DNA of 64,000 nucleotides. Origin: Coptis chinensis (lineage: Eukaryota > Streptophyta > Magnoliopsida > Ranunculales > Ranunculaceae). The stretch is taken from positions 1-64,000 of the forward strand of contig CM027382.1 in assembly GCA_015680905.1 (NCBI GenBank). Reading direction: 5' to 3'. The notes beneath the pieces were generated by a model. It searched no databases. It was given only the letters and a program-made list of their open reading frames with translations, and had not been told where the DNA came from. This document shows positions 23,662 through 34,965 of the stretch, piece after piece. Both the position numbers and the translations under genes were made by a program. Each line of letters begins with the position of its first letter. The stretch's first letter is position 1.

Positions 23662-26473
23662 ATGGTTGGAACTGGAAGAGCACTACTAAGCTTCTCATTT
23701 TCCTCAAATCTCTTTTCCAACACACTCTTTTCAGCAACAACAAGATACCTATTAGAATATGTTAGTATTAGATATGCCCAATATGGAAAGTCCTATGTTT
23801 CTATAAGTGTGGACATCTATAACTAGTAGTTGCTATTATCATATTTTAGGTTAGTATAAGTATGTAACTCTGGATAGAGAACAATCTCTCTCTCAGACTC
23901 TAAACTCTCTCAGAACCTAAGAATTCTTTAACCCTAATCAATCTCTAGTATTCTTTGGTCTTTTTCTTGGTGTCTCTAATATATCAATGTAACAACTCTC
24001 CTAGCATCACCACTAACATAGAATTCAACATGGTATCGGAGCGAGGTTCAGTGGTATGCTAGGAGAGGAATCCCTCACCAAGAAAATCTAAGTTTGTTTT
24101 AATTTTCAGTATAGTATTCAAGTTAAGTTTCACAAGAAGAAGGTCTCAATTGAAGTTTCAATTTTTTCTCGTTCGGGTTTTCTTCATTCCGTGACTTTGT
24201 TCATTGGCAAAGATTGTTCATCGTCACTATTCACGATCTTGTTCATCGACATGATTAAAGTAAGTTTTCAAGATTCTGCTAGTGTTTAAAGTTTGTTTGA
24301 AGAATGCTAGGAGAGAGATCCGAAGTTTTCAAGATATTGGTTTCTTAGTATTGTTTTCGTTTAAAAGCGATCTACGTCTTCATGATCTCTTTACTTAGTA
24401 TTGAGAAGAGGGGCACAACCTCTCTGTATCTCGGAGTCTTTGAAGTTAGTATTGGACGTGGCACGCACGCGTTCAGTCCGCACGCCAAAAGTTGTTTTCA
24501 GGATTGTTCGTTTTGTATTCAGAGAAGAGGGCGCGGGGTGCGCTCTTGCTTTACTCGACTTTTAGGCAGTTGGGCGCGGGGTGCGCTCCAATATGCCTTG
24601 ACAAAGGCGCGCACGCGCTCATGCCTCCACACATAAGTTTTCGAGATTTTTAAAGTATCAAGCCTTTGGAAGGTAGTTTGCACTCTCATCCAGGATTGGA
24701 GGGGTATTATTATTTGTATGTTGTTATGGATGTTTGGGTTTCTAGCTTCTGCGCAGTTGGTATTGATGCCGTCTTCTGTCTCAGTTTTTAGAACATGATC
24801 AAGTTGTTTGTTTGAAGTATTATAGGGGCACATGACCTCTATCTCACGAGGAATTATTCTCTCCATCTTCCACTGTTCAAGAAGTTCGCAGTCATAAAAA
24901 GGCGCGACCCACCCTTCACCCTCTATAGTGAGTATTGTTTGATGCATGTTCTGTTAGAATTTTTTTGTGAATTGGAGTATGAGGTATAATTTTTGAAGTG
25001 GGCATTGGTTGGTTGTATAAGTTGGTATTTAGTTTTCTCAGTTTCAAGTTCAAGTCGGAATAGACAAGCCTTTGTATGTTTCAACATACTTGTATATTTC
25101 AATTTGAGAGGAGGAATAAGGAGATATGAAGACATTCAGTAGTATATGAGGGAAGGAGAATATGGAGATGTATGAAGAAGAGTACTCATGTCCCCATATT
25201 CCAACAAGCCTTGACGAAGTCTTCATGACAAGGCATATCCACTAATCAGTCTTCAGTATGACATCTCCACTATTCGCCAATATTCGTGCGATCAAGCCTC
25301 AATTTGCGACGTATGTTTTAGGTAGCGATCAAGCCTCATTTGCAAGTATGTTTCGAGGAGTACCCATAATAGTATTTTGTTAACATTGCGATTGATATTG
25401 ATAGTAGCGACCAAGAAGCATATCAAGTCGGTGTTATTGTTTTCATTTTATATTATGACCGACCCATGCTTGTGAATGGAGTGAGTAGTAGCCTGACGGT
25501 ATTTACTAAACCCGGTGTTATGATTTTTAGTTTGTGGATCGTGGTACACCCGAAGATTCGAGGTTAGGCCATTGCCTACACCGATTTCACCTCGAGCGTC
25601 AAGAATTGTTCGAAGTTCTTCAACTAAAGACAGTTCTATGCTAAAGGAGGAGCAATATTATTATCTTTTGTTTTTTTGTAATCCAAGTTGTAATTTGCAT
25701 AGCTTGCGTAATTACAGCTTGAGGGGGAGTATTAGAATATGTTAGTATTAGTATATGTCCAATATGGAAAGTCCCATGTTTCTATAAGTGTGGACATCCA
25801 TAACTAGTAGTTGTTATTATCATATTTTAGGTTAGTATAAATATGTAACTCTGGATAGAGAACAATCGCTCTCTCAGACTCTAAACTCTCTCAAAACCTA
25901 AGAATTCTTTAACCCTAATCAATCTCTAGTCTTCTTTGGTCTTCTTCTTGGTGTCTCTAATATATCAATGTAACAACTCTCATAGCATCACCACTAACAT
26001 AGAATTCAACAATACCCTTTTACCAAAACACCCACCAGGGGGTTTTTCAAAGGTTTAAGCCTCTTTGTTCCAATGCAATAGAGCTAACAACAACAACTAC
26101 AACAACAACAACAACAACAACTACTACTACTACTACTATTACACTTGAACAAGACAACTATGGTTTAGAACCCATGAGGCATTCTATCCTTTTAGAGAAA
26201 CTAAGAGCAAGGCATTTAAAAGACTCCTCAAAAATCCCACTTAACAAAGCCCCTTCTTTTGGTTCTGTTGAGAAACAGGCCGGTGATGACAAGTTGTCGA
26301 AAAGCCGTAAAGTTGGCAATACTAAGGTTTTCACAAGTTTTAGAGAGTTGGGTTTGGATGAGGAAGTAATGGGTGCTGTTGATGAGCTTGGGATATCAGT
26401 TCCAACTGAAATCCAAGGTGTTGGTATTCCTGTTGTGTTGGAAGGGAAGAGTGTTGTGCTGGGTTCTCATACT
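23662..26473 (+). pseudogene. RH39: RH39 helicase copy A, exon 1, split by an LTR element and cut short
   Basis: Host-gene copy matching RH39-B exon 1 (52654 onward). The ATG at 23662 begins [18 protein letters not shown]. The exon runs to 23749, is interrupted by an LTR element (23750-26011), and resumes at 26012. It matches RH39-B through the Q-motif region ([15 protein letters not shown]) up to 26473, in the codons for GSHT. There it switches to unrelated sequence, so the rest of Walker A (GSGKT) and the 5' part of intron 1 are missing. The ACA/ACT repeat coding for poly-Thr is longer here than in copy B. With this break and the later insertions it cannot make a working helicase. Confidence 0.9.
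23750..26011 (+). mobile_element. Non-autonomous copia-type LTR element inside RH39-A exon 1
   Basis: Two 282-bp direct LTRs (23750-24031 and 25730-26011) differ at roughly 4 percent of sites by eye. The 5-bp target duplication ATACC lies at 23745-23749 and 26012-26016. A primer-binding site starting TGGTATCGGAGC follows the left LTR at 24032. A polypurine tract GAGGGGGAG (25721-25729) precedes the right LTR. The ~1.7-kb interior shows no gag, protease, integrase or reverse transcriptase resemblance, so this is a TRIM/LARD-like passenger rather than a coding copy. It is structurally whole. The LTR divergence suggests an age of the order of one to a few million years. Confidence 0.88.
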
Positions 26474-27555
26474 CTGTTCAACGAAACCAAAAACAATATC
26501 ATGCCCAACAAAGTCGTTAGAAGCTTTTCTAAAAATGTTCACTCGCTCACGCTCACAAAATTAGTAAGTTGCTGAAAACCGCGAGAAATTGCTCTCTCTC
26601 TCTCTCTCAATCCAAAAACCCTATCATCACATCTTTAATTGATCTTTCTTTTTTACTCTTGAATCAAAGAAGAACCCTCATCATCTTCAGATCTATTTAG
26701 TCTTATCTTGCACTGAATCTATTGAAGATATTATGTGGTTGGTGGGCGTGAAGAAGAATTTGGAAGTTGATTTTTTTTTTTTTGTGAAGAAGAGACGGAC
26801 TAGGCAGGTTAGATGGGAACAATGGAGAAGCTAGCGATGAGGGCTTTGGAGAAAAAAGAGTAGAGTAAATTTGGTAGTCTTTTCACGGCTGTAAAATTTT
26901 GGTGACAGACCTTGACATTTGCCAATAGAAATTTGAAATAGTGTATTGAGGAGTGAGAAATGCAAATACCAAACCGTATACTAGCTACCTGAAAACAAGT
27001 TCTTTGAGAAAAAGATGAATGAAGATGTGCTCAGAAGCTGCGTGATTAAATCCGAGTCAGTTTAACATACTTTCATGATTATTTTTCTTCTTCTCAATTC
27101 TTTTTTATGCACTAAATTGGTATTTTCTCCACTAATTGTAGGATTTGAGGATGAATTCTTTGTCCATAACAGGTATTGCTTTTGTTTACACAAATTGTCA
27201 AAATACTCCTTTCCTTGAAGATCGTTATTGGAGAATTTTTTTTCATTCTTGACAACTTGATTAGGCTTGGAAAATTCTTAGTTCGCTTCACCGAATGGAA
27301 ATGAGAAAGGGAAACCAAGACCGTGTTGAAAGGATTAGCAAGTATCGTAATAACATTGGTTTTGAGATCTGGAAAATTTGTAGTAGTCTTTGGAAGCTAT
27401 TAAAGTTTATTTTTCGAAAAAAAGTGTCCCTTAATTCCATGGTTTAAGTCCCTGTCTGTATACGTTCCTGTTGTTTATCATGTGGTGATTTATTTCTTCT
27501 GATGAAAAGGGGTAGTTCAGTAGTTGAAAGTTTCATTGTTGATGATATTCTGAAC

Positions 27556-27939
27556 CAAGGCTCAAAATTTCGATATCGATGCATATATCGGTGTACCAAA
27601 AAACCGATATATATCGGATATATTCATATTTTTGGTAACCAGTCCAAACTATTTAAAATATCGGAAATATCGGATATATTAGAAATATAATATAAAAAAT
27701 ATCGGATATATATCGAAAATATCGGATTTATATTTTAAAATTGTCAAAAAATCAACCGATATATATCGATTATATCAAAAATATCAATTATATCGGCGAT
27801 ATAAAATTTCATATCGGAAATTCCGATATATATCGGGAAAAAAGGGTTTAATATTCGGTGGATATATATCGGAAATATCGATATCGGTGTATCAATTTAC
27901 CGAGATATATCGGATATATCGGCGATATTTTGGGCCTTG
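27556..27939. mobile_element. hAT-type MITE rich in ATATCGG repeats
   Basis: The 8-bp target duplication TTCTGAAC is exact at 27548-27555 and 27940-27947. Terminal inverted repeats begin CAAGGCTCAAAAT on the left and CAAGGCCCAAAATATCG (read inward) on the right. Both features fit the hAT superfamily. The 384-bp interior is mostly variants of ATATCGG and its complement, so it can fold on itself extensively. No coding capacity. Confidence 0.85.
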
Positions 27940-28169
27940 TTCTGAACACCTTAAACAATTTCCAAGAATGTAGGAGTGGCTATATAACAAAGTGAATCAA
28001 TAATAAGAACAAGCATATGTTTATTTTGTAAAGAGATTCTTATTGTCTGTAGTGAATCAAATATTTTAGCGGTAGAAATAAGCTTAAGTGAATGTGGGTA
28101 ATGCTTTTGAAATTAAAAAGTTTTGAATATGCAATTCATAAGTTGTGTTGTTTTACTACCATGTATGGT

Positions 28170-28850
28170 CTCAAGGTGGATTTTCTTACGCAGCTCTAAG
28201 AGCTAGGCCAGTCCGAGCTATAAATTCAACAACTTCCACTCCCGAACGAGAGAAGGATCCCAAGAAACGTGTTGTGATAACGGGGATGGGCCTTGTCTCA
28301 GTATTTGGGAATGATGTTACTACATTCTATGATAGACTTCTTGCAGGAGAGAGTGGTATCAGTCTAATTGATAGGTTCGATGCTTCTACTTTCTCGGTTC
28401 GGTTTGCTGGACAGATATGTGATTTCTCCTCAGAAGGATACATTGATGGGAAGAGTGACCATCGCCTTGATGATTGCTGGAGGTACTGCATTGTTGCTGG
28501 AAAGAAAGCACTTGAAGATGCTAGCCTTAGGCCTGGAGTCTTGGACACAGTAATTTTACACTTTTTATCAACATTAATTTCGTATTACATTAACACCATA
28601 CTGATCAAATACTGATATGAATTATTGATTTCTATGGTATTTAGATGGACAAATCGAAAATTGGAGTACTGGTTGGTACAGGCATGGGGGGCTTATCCGC
28701 TTTCAGCAGTGGAGTTGAATCTCTTACACTAAAAGGGTTCAAAAAGATCAGTCTTTTCTTCATTCCCTACTCCATCACCAACATGGGATCAGCGCTATTA
28801 GCCATGCATTGACACGGGACTAATGGGCCCTTTTAACTTCAACATTCTCT
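28170..28850 (+). pseudogene. KASI: Fragment of plastid 3-oxoacyl-ACP synthase I (KASI)
   Basis: KASI extends fatty acids in plastids. Two exons remain, about 28170-28549 and 28645 onward, with the intron between them kept. The reading contains KKRVVITGMGLVSVFGND, FYDRLLAGESGISLIDRFD and IGVLVGTGMGGLSAFSSG, then FFIPYSITNMGSALLA. The frame breaks just after ALLA, near 28803, and homology fades by about 28850. The transit peptide start is missing, and so is everything from the catalytic Cys region (TACATSN) onward, so it is not functional. Keeping an intron argues for capture of genomic DNA, not a processed copy. Confidence 0.88.
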
Positions 28851-29098
28851 CCTAAAACCATTAATACGTTTAACACTCACATGCTTCAAAATGTGGGTAT
28901 ATCTTGGGACCATGTTGATAGCCAGACTATTACGATATGTGACTCGCTTCTCAACCTTTTCCACTGGTTTCTTATTAATCCCCCATCAGGCATCCCAGAT
29001 TGGACCGTGGTGTGTGCATTTTCTAATTTTTTGTATTTGGTATGTGTCGTTTTGTATTCCCCGATGAGTTTGTTGCGACAAAGCTTGATATAGCTAAG

Positions 29099-29462
29099 AT
29101 GGCAGTTGAGTCTTCACGCAAGCAAAATGTGTACATGGCCAAGTTAGCTGGACGGGCTGGGCGGCACGAGGAAATGCTCAAGTTTATAAAACAGCTGCAG
29201 AATCTGTGGATGTTGATGAGCTTACATTAGTCGAGTTAAACCTATTGTTGGTGGCGTATGAGACTGTGACTGAGGCTAGGTGGGCATCTTGGAATGTTGT
29301 ATATTCTGTTGAGTTGAAGGAAGGTAATAATTAAAGGAAGTGAATGTGTCGGAATGATTCATTCTGATGTACAGGAGCAAGATTGAGTCTGAGCTTGACA
29401 AGATATATAACGGGCTTTTGAAGGTTCTCTGGTCACTCATACCAGTTGATATTGCTACACAG
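29099..29462 (+). pseudogene. 14-3-3 protein gene fragment
   Basis: 14-3-3 proteins bind phosphoserine/threonine motifs. The start MAVESSRKQNVYMAKLAGRA and the following RHEEMLKFIKQ match the family N-terminus. After a frame change near 29188 the homology continues as VDVDELTLVELNLLLVAYE, with an RWASWN motif. It resumes past a disrupted stretch as SKIESELDKIYNGLLKVL, ending at a GT donor at 29463. The rest of the gene is absent. It lies just after the KASI fragment in the same orientation, as in a captured-fragment array. Confidence 0.8.
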
Positions 29463-32400
29463 GTATATTACTTGGTTAATATCTTTTTTCCGTTATAACT
29501 TTATTGTACGGCCAAAAATTTCAAAAACTATTGGTGTAAGTTTTAATTACTACTCATCATTTTTACCTCTAAAAAAGCGTATTTTCTCTCATTTTAGCAA
29601 ATTGCAACACTCATGTAACAATTTCTTTGGTTTCTCATGTTGTTACTAATGAATTCATTGTGCTGTAAGATTATAATGGTTTCATTAATTTTTTTGGTGA
29701 TACAGTAGTTGTGAAAACATTCATAGTTTTTTTTTTTGCCATCTTTCACTTTCACTCCAAGTTGTACTTTTGATGTCTTCCGATTCTTAATCTTTCCTTG
29801 ACAATAGTTTATTGGAATTCCACCGACAAATTATTCAAAATTAATAAATGATGAAAAGAATAAATTTTAGCATTGGGAATGTCTTATTAAACAATTTTCT
29901 TTGTTTCTATGTTAGATGTGGATGTCTTAACCGTTGAAGACTTGAAGTAGATGTAAAAGTGCATATGAACATGAGTTAATGAGATTTACGTATTCGAATT
30001 CCCCTTCTTTTGCTTATTGTAGTAGTTTTAATTGAGAGGTTAAAGAATCTCTCATGTCTATGTCTTTTAAACTCACTTCTGTTTCAAGTCCTGATGTCGA
30101 AGTTAGAACTATAACGAAAAAATAAGTTGAAAAGGTTGATCAGACACTCTCTAGACAGCCTTGGAATTTCGTGTTCAGAAGTTATTTTGTTTAAGATTAC
30201 ATACAAAAGATTATCTTCCTTAATGTTATGACAATCGGATGGTCACTCACTAGGCACACTTGAATTTATATATGATAGAAAATATTTTGCTACCTCCTTT
30301 ACCTATTTTAAAATCATGGGTCAAGGTATAGTGTTTGTAAGTTTATGGAATCCATGTTGTAAACCAAAAGAACTGCCCATATTGACTTGAATCACTTGAC
30401 TATTTATTAGAATAATTATTTTTGTTTTCTATCATATATCTTTTCGTGACCAAAGAATTTCCCTATTCTTCATGTTCAATGAAAATCACAACTCATGTTC
30501 AACAGGCAAGTTTTCTACAACCACTAAGTTGACCTGCCACTTCCTCCCCACTCTTTATTCGTTTGATACATTCTTTTATATTTGGGTTTTTATTAATTTA
30601 GATTATTACTTTAATATTATATATTGTTTTATATGGGATAGTATAGAATAGGTTTTTTACATCTCAACAATTTCCTTGAACTATCGATCTTTTTCTCAAG
30701 GTGTTTGTAAACAGGTGTGAATGTTCGAGACATGCTAGGGGCTTTGTCTTGAATTCGGAAAAGGAGTATTAGCAATGGAAATATCCTCTCCTTTCTTTGC
30801 CACTCAAGTGACTAGCTCTCCAGACTATGGGAATGATCGGTTCAAAAGCATTCTACACTGGCCATGCATGGATCCATGCCCCTATGGTGGAAAACAGGGT
30901 ACTACTTATTTTTATCCCCAGACTTGACATCTACTAAAGTCACGCAGCCCAAAAAATGTCTCTGATATTTTTCCATTTTTTGTTTGCAGGGAAGAAAAAA
31001 ATATGTTTGTACTTAGCCCATAGTCAGATGATTTGCTGCTATTGTAGATTTAGTAAACAATCTCCCCTTCCAAAGAACGCAATGTTACATATATATTTGT
31101 TCGCTCAGTTTTTTTTTCTTTAAGACCCAGTTATTATATCATCCTTCTCAATTTTAAGTCAGTATAACTAAGATTTCATTTTATTAATGCCAATGAATTT
31201 ATTGGTTTTGTATCTCTTCAATTAATTGATATTGCCTTAGCCCTTCGAGAAATTACATATTTTAGTTCGTAGATTTACTTATCATTATTCTCATGATCAG
31301 GTACCTGTTGCCTTCTTGGGTCTGGAGAATAATAACTCAACACCTACCAAGCAAATAGCTACACTGAATATGAAGGTAAGAATTTTTAATCTCTTGCCTT
31401 TTAATTTTGCTATTTAATATCTTCAGATTTTTAACCTTATGCTGTTGTGACACTGTGCCCGCTATTGAGAGGCATTTTGTTGTTCTCATAGCTAGGTTAG
31501 TTCATCTTACCTACATCTCTCAGTCGATTTCTTTCTCGAAGCGTCCACTTCTTTGCCATGAGCGATGTTGATAGCAATGACTTCTCAGATCTCCTGCTGA
31601 TTCTGGTGATTCTTATACGATCCAAAAGTAGGTTGTTCTGCTACGACTTGAGGCGCAACGACTTGAGGCGCAAGGAGTTAAAGAAAATTTCATTTTCACG
31701 CCTAAGCAAGGAGCAAAAGCTAGGTAGGTATTACTTCTATTCAGAAAGTCCTATCAGTTGGCAATGAGGATCCTCCAATTCTTCATTTACTTTCAGTTCT
31801 AGGAATCTAGCTACTTTGAACTGGTTTCTACTTTGCATTATACATTTAACTTAAATTGATAATTGTTATCTTTATGTCTTCTCTTTAAGTTTTGAAAATA
31901 ATGTTCATTCGCATTGATGATTGATGGATTAGAGTTTGATGGATATGATTTTATTTATTTATTTTGAAGGTTAAACTAGATCCTCACCTGTTTTTATTAG
32001 TAAAAAGTTTTAGTGTACGTCCTACTAGATGCCTCCTCTTTTACAATTCTGTGTGTTTCAATATCAAGAGGCACAAAGTACACTACGTTTGATAGATATG
32101 ATGATAGTAGAGCTAGCATGTGTTCTCACAAGAACCGAAGTTGCGGTATGATCAATACAAATACCTATATATCTCTACTTCTAATTTTACAGGTAAAATG
32201 ACTTCTAATTATAGTCTTTTGGGGAGCGAAAATACTAAGGTAATTAAGAAGGGTTAATTAAGCTAAGGAGGGCCTTAAATAAATCGATGTACGTATTGAC
32301 TTTGGTTTCAATGTCAACGCCCATGGATATACTCAGAAATCAGAATTACTCCTAGCTATTGAAGAGTATGTACTCCATGTTATTCATAGAGAATTAAACT

Positions 32401-33486
32401 TAAATTTTTTTTAACAATTGTTTATGCCTTTGTTGTAATTATTCTTCTCCTTCTTAATTATTTCTATAAGCTTCAAGAACCGGATTTTAACTGTTTATTT
32501 AATTTTCTTATCGAAAAAATAAAATAAAAGACTCCACTAGAAGAAGTCTTTCGTTGTTACGGTCTTGGAAATGGGGACGTATGATGGGGTCATCGGCCCT
32601 AAAGTCAGAACCTCTCGAGATGAAGCCTATACAAAGTAATTCATGAAAGATATGAAGGATATCTATCTACAGTAATAACACAAAGATCTTACAACTTTAC
32701 TGCCTAATATTCTGTTTGGGTTACTAATTGGCAAGCTAAATTGTTTTGTTTAGATAGCATCGACCCCGTGGGGTCTTTCTATAAGCTTTATCAATGCAAT
32801 CTTGCAACCCATTGGCCATTGTTGGAAGTGCTACTGAACATGTTGCACCAATTCTATTTGTTTTCAAAATCAATTTGGTATGCGATGCTAAAGTTTTGTA
32901 CCCCCAGGAGCCAACTTAGGTAGTACAGACATTTCATATGTGTAAAGCAAGATATTCACTTAACATCTTGATAAACTATACATGGTCATTGGAATTAAAA
33001 CATGCCAATGTTTATATCCAGTGGCATGTTTGAGTTTTTTCAACCACCTAGCTACTTATTAACAGACACCGGTCTACTATCTTCTCTCAATACTATCTCA
33101 AATTTAGACACATACCATGGGTCTTAGTGAGCATTAGAATCTGCCAATAGTTCTCTCTTTTGCCCTATTAAACCACTTATGTGCTTTTACATGACGTCGA
33201 GTTAAGGAAGAAGCGAAAGCATTTCATAGGAGTGAATAAAGAAAACTTGATTTCTTCAATAATATTATGGATAGCATTGCACTGACTTTATTTACGTTGT
33301 TGGGTGGTGTCCACAAGATCACTCATGAAGGCACTAACCCATGAGGAGATTTTTGTTTTTGTATTGTTGGAGATCCTTGCTGGACAACTCTCAGTTTCTC
33401 AAGTATGAGACTTATTATTTACATATATGATTTATTTCCTTTGAAGGAAACCAATATTCTTAAAAGCTAACCTATATGTTCTATAA
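29463..33486. other. Non-coding interior of the Helitron-like insert
   Basis: About 4 kb without a recognised gene. One splice-bounded frame at about 31301-31375 (VPVAFLGLENNNSTPTKQI, flanked by AG and GTAAG) may be an exon from another captured gene, but I cannot name it. The other reading frames have no family resemblance. Confidence 0.4.
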
Positions 33487-34014
33487 GGCTAAGTCCAATG
33501 GTTTGGTGCAGTAAAACACCAAACCACAATAGCACAGTGGATACCATTACTGGGATAGCAAAATCAAACCCAATGGTTTGGTTTTTCACCGGCCAGTGAT
33601 ATTGGCGTGTAGTAATAATATCTACTTTTGTTATTTAGAAGGGTATGATAGAATGGTAATTGCATAAATTAAATTATTAAAAAAACAAAAAAATAGGAAT
33701 CAATTCTAACCGCTATTGGGAGTGGCGGGTGGAAAATAATAATTGAATTCTAACCACCATTGGGAGTGGCGTGTAGGTTATTAATTGAATTAAATCAAAT
33801 TTCTAACCGCCACTGGCTATGGCGTGCAGAGTTATTTAGATTTTTTTTGCTAGCCGCCACTGGCTATGGCGTACAGAGCATACGTTATAACGTTAAAATT
33901 GATTGTATAAATAGAGAAATTTATAAAGATAGCATTGGCGGTATAACATTTTAACGTACCATTGGATCACATTTTACGTGAAATTTGGTGTTTTGCCGCA
34001 CCATTGGACTTAGC
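33487..34014. mobile_element. Tourist-like MITE, second copy
   Basis: Termini GGCTAAGTCCAATGG and CCATTGGACTTAGCC are perfect inverse repeats. TAA flanks both ends (33484-33486 and 34015-34017). The interior is closely similar to 12878-13382, which defines the family within this window. No coding capacity. Confidence 0.85.
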
Positions 34015-34554
34015 CTAACAGCCTATATTTTGTATGTAGACAACAACATATACTTAACTTATAACGTTTTAACACTTATATACTTTAAGCTTCGACTTTA
34101 TGTATATATGTCTTCTTATCTATTGATTTATTTTATATTTACTTTGTATTTTCCCAAGCCATTATTATAATTCAAGTGTTTCTGGGTAGTGTGTTAGTAT
34201 TGAAATTGACCTATTTCATTCCTTCAAGCATATAGTATGCAGATAAAGAGACCATTGTGCCAATGAATATGATTCGGTTATTGCTTAAACATATGGTATG
34301 TTTTGAGTGTTCTATTCCTTGATTGTTGTATTATATTTTGATATTGAATTATTATTTATGACAATAATAACCTAGGTGAGGAGGATAAGAATTGTTATTT
34401 AGGACAATAATACTTCAAAAAAAAATTAGAAAAACATAAACCTATCAAACAAAGCATATATATTATAAGCAGTGAATCATTAGCTATCAATATACATATA
34501 TTATTTATTCAAGTGGACTTTAGGTTTTTGAGTAATTAGCTATCTATGTAGCAA

Positions 34555-34584
34555 GTCCGGTCATAGGCCGGGCCAAATGGCTAG
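34555..34584 (+). other. Helitron-like 3' terminus: hairpin plus CTAG
   Basis: GTCCGG (34555-34560) pairs with CCGGGC (34568-34573) around a 7-base loop, with one G-T pair. Seven bases later comes CTAG (34581-34584), matching the CTRR consensus, and then the host T. The arrangement and spacing match plant Helitron 3' ends. Confidence 0.55.
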
Positions 34585-34965
34585 TTCTAAGGTAAAAATT
34601 GTGTTGGTTTTGTAGCTACTGAGACTTGCATGGTATGCTGATAAAACCTAGGAGACCTCGAGCAGTTGTATTGTGTCCAACAAGGGAGCTATCCGAGCAA
34701 GTACTTATGCATTTTCTAGTTTAATATATGTGGTTTAATTCTATTGTTGAGAGTTGAAAGTTCAGATTTAGTAATGACCCATGGAAAACTATTGTAGGTT
34801 TTCCGCGTGTCGAAATCTATTAGTCATCATGCACGGTTCAGGTCTACCATGGTAAGTGGTGGTGGGCGGTTAAGACCTCAAGAAGATTCATTGAATGTCC
34901 CAATCGATATGGTTGTTGGGACTCCTGGAAGGGTTCTTCAACATATTGAAGAAGGGAACATTACA
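34585..34965 (+). pseudogene. RH39: RH39 copy A: end of intron 1, exon 2, intron 2, part of exon 3
   Basis: Closely similar to 53384-53767 of RH39-B. Exon 2 starts at 34616 but lacks about 11 bases found in copy B (codons for QDEML). Its donor reads CAAGTACTT instead of CAGGTACTT. Exon 3 starts at 34798 and contains [12 protein letters not shown] and the motif Ib stretch [17 protein letters not shown]. It is cut at the codons for GNI by the copia/SERK insert, and the next bases of the exon reappear at 46608. Confidence 0.9.

Larger units (their letters stand above)
26474..34584 (+). mobile_element. Helitron-like insert carrying gene fragments
   Basis: Comparison with RH39-B shows an ~8.1-kb block that replaces the end of exon 1 and most of intron 1. 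Its right edge has Helitron 3' features: a GC-rich hairpin (34555-34573), then CTAG (34581-34584), followed directly by T. The uninterrupted copy B reads A then TTCTAAGG at that point, so insertion was between A and T, as Helitrons do. The block carries KASI and 14-3-3 gene fragments in the same orientation, a hAT MITE and a Tourist MITE. The left end lacks a clear TC terminus and copy B sequence is missing there, so the 5' end was probably lost. No Rep/helicase coding was seen; it would be non-autonomous. Confidence 0.5.

Noticed and set aside
24382-24947. Open frames on both strands inside the LTR element
   Set aside because: They lie in the non-coding interior, have no domain resemblance, and overlap on opposite strands.
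26580-26880. CT-repeat leader and short frame resembling a gene start
   Set aside because: It looks like a captured 5' UTR piece inside the Helitron-like insert, with only a few codons before a stop.
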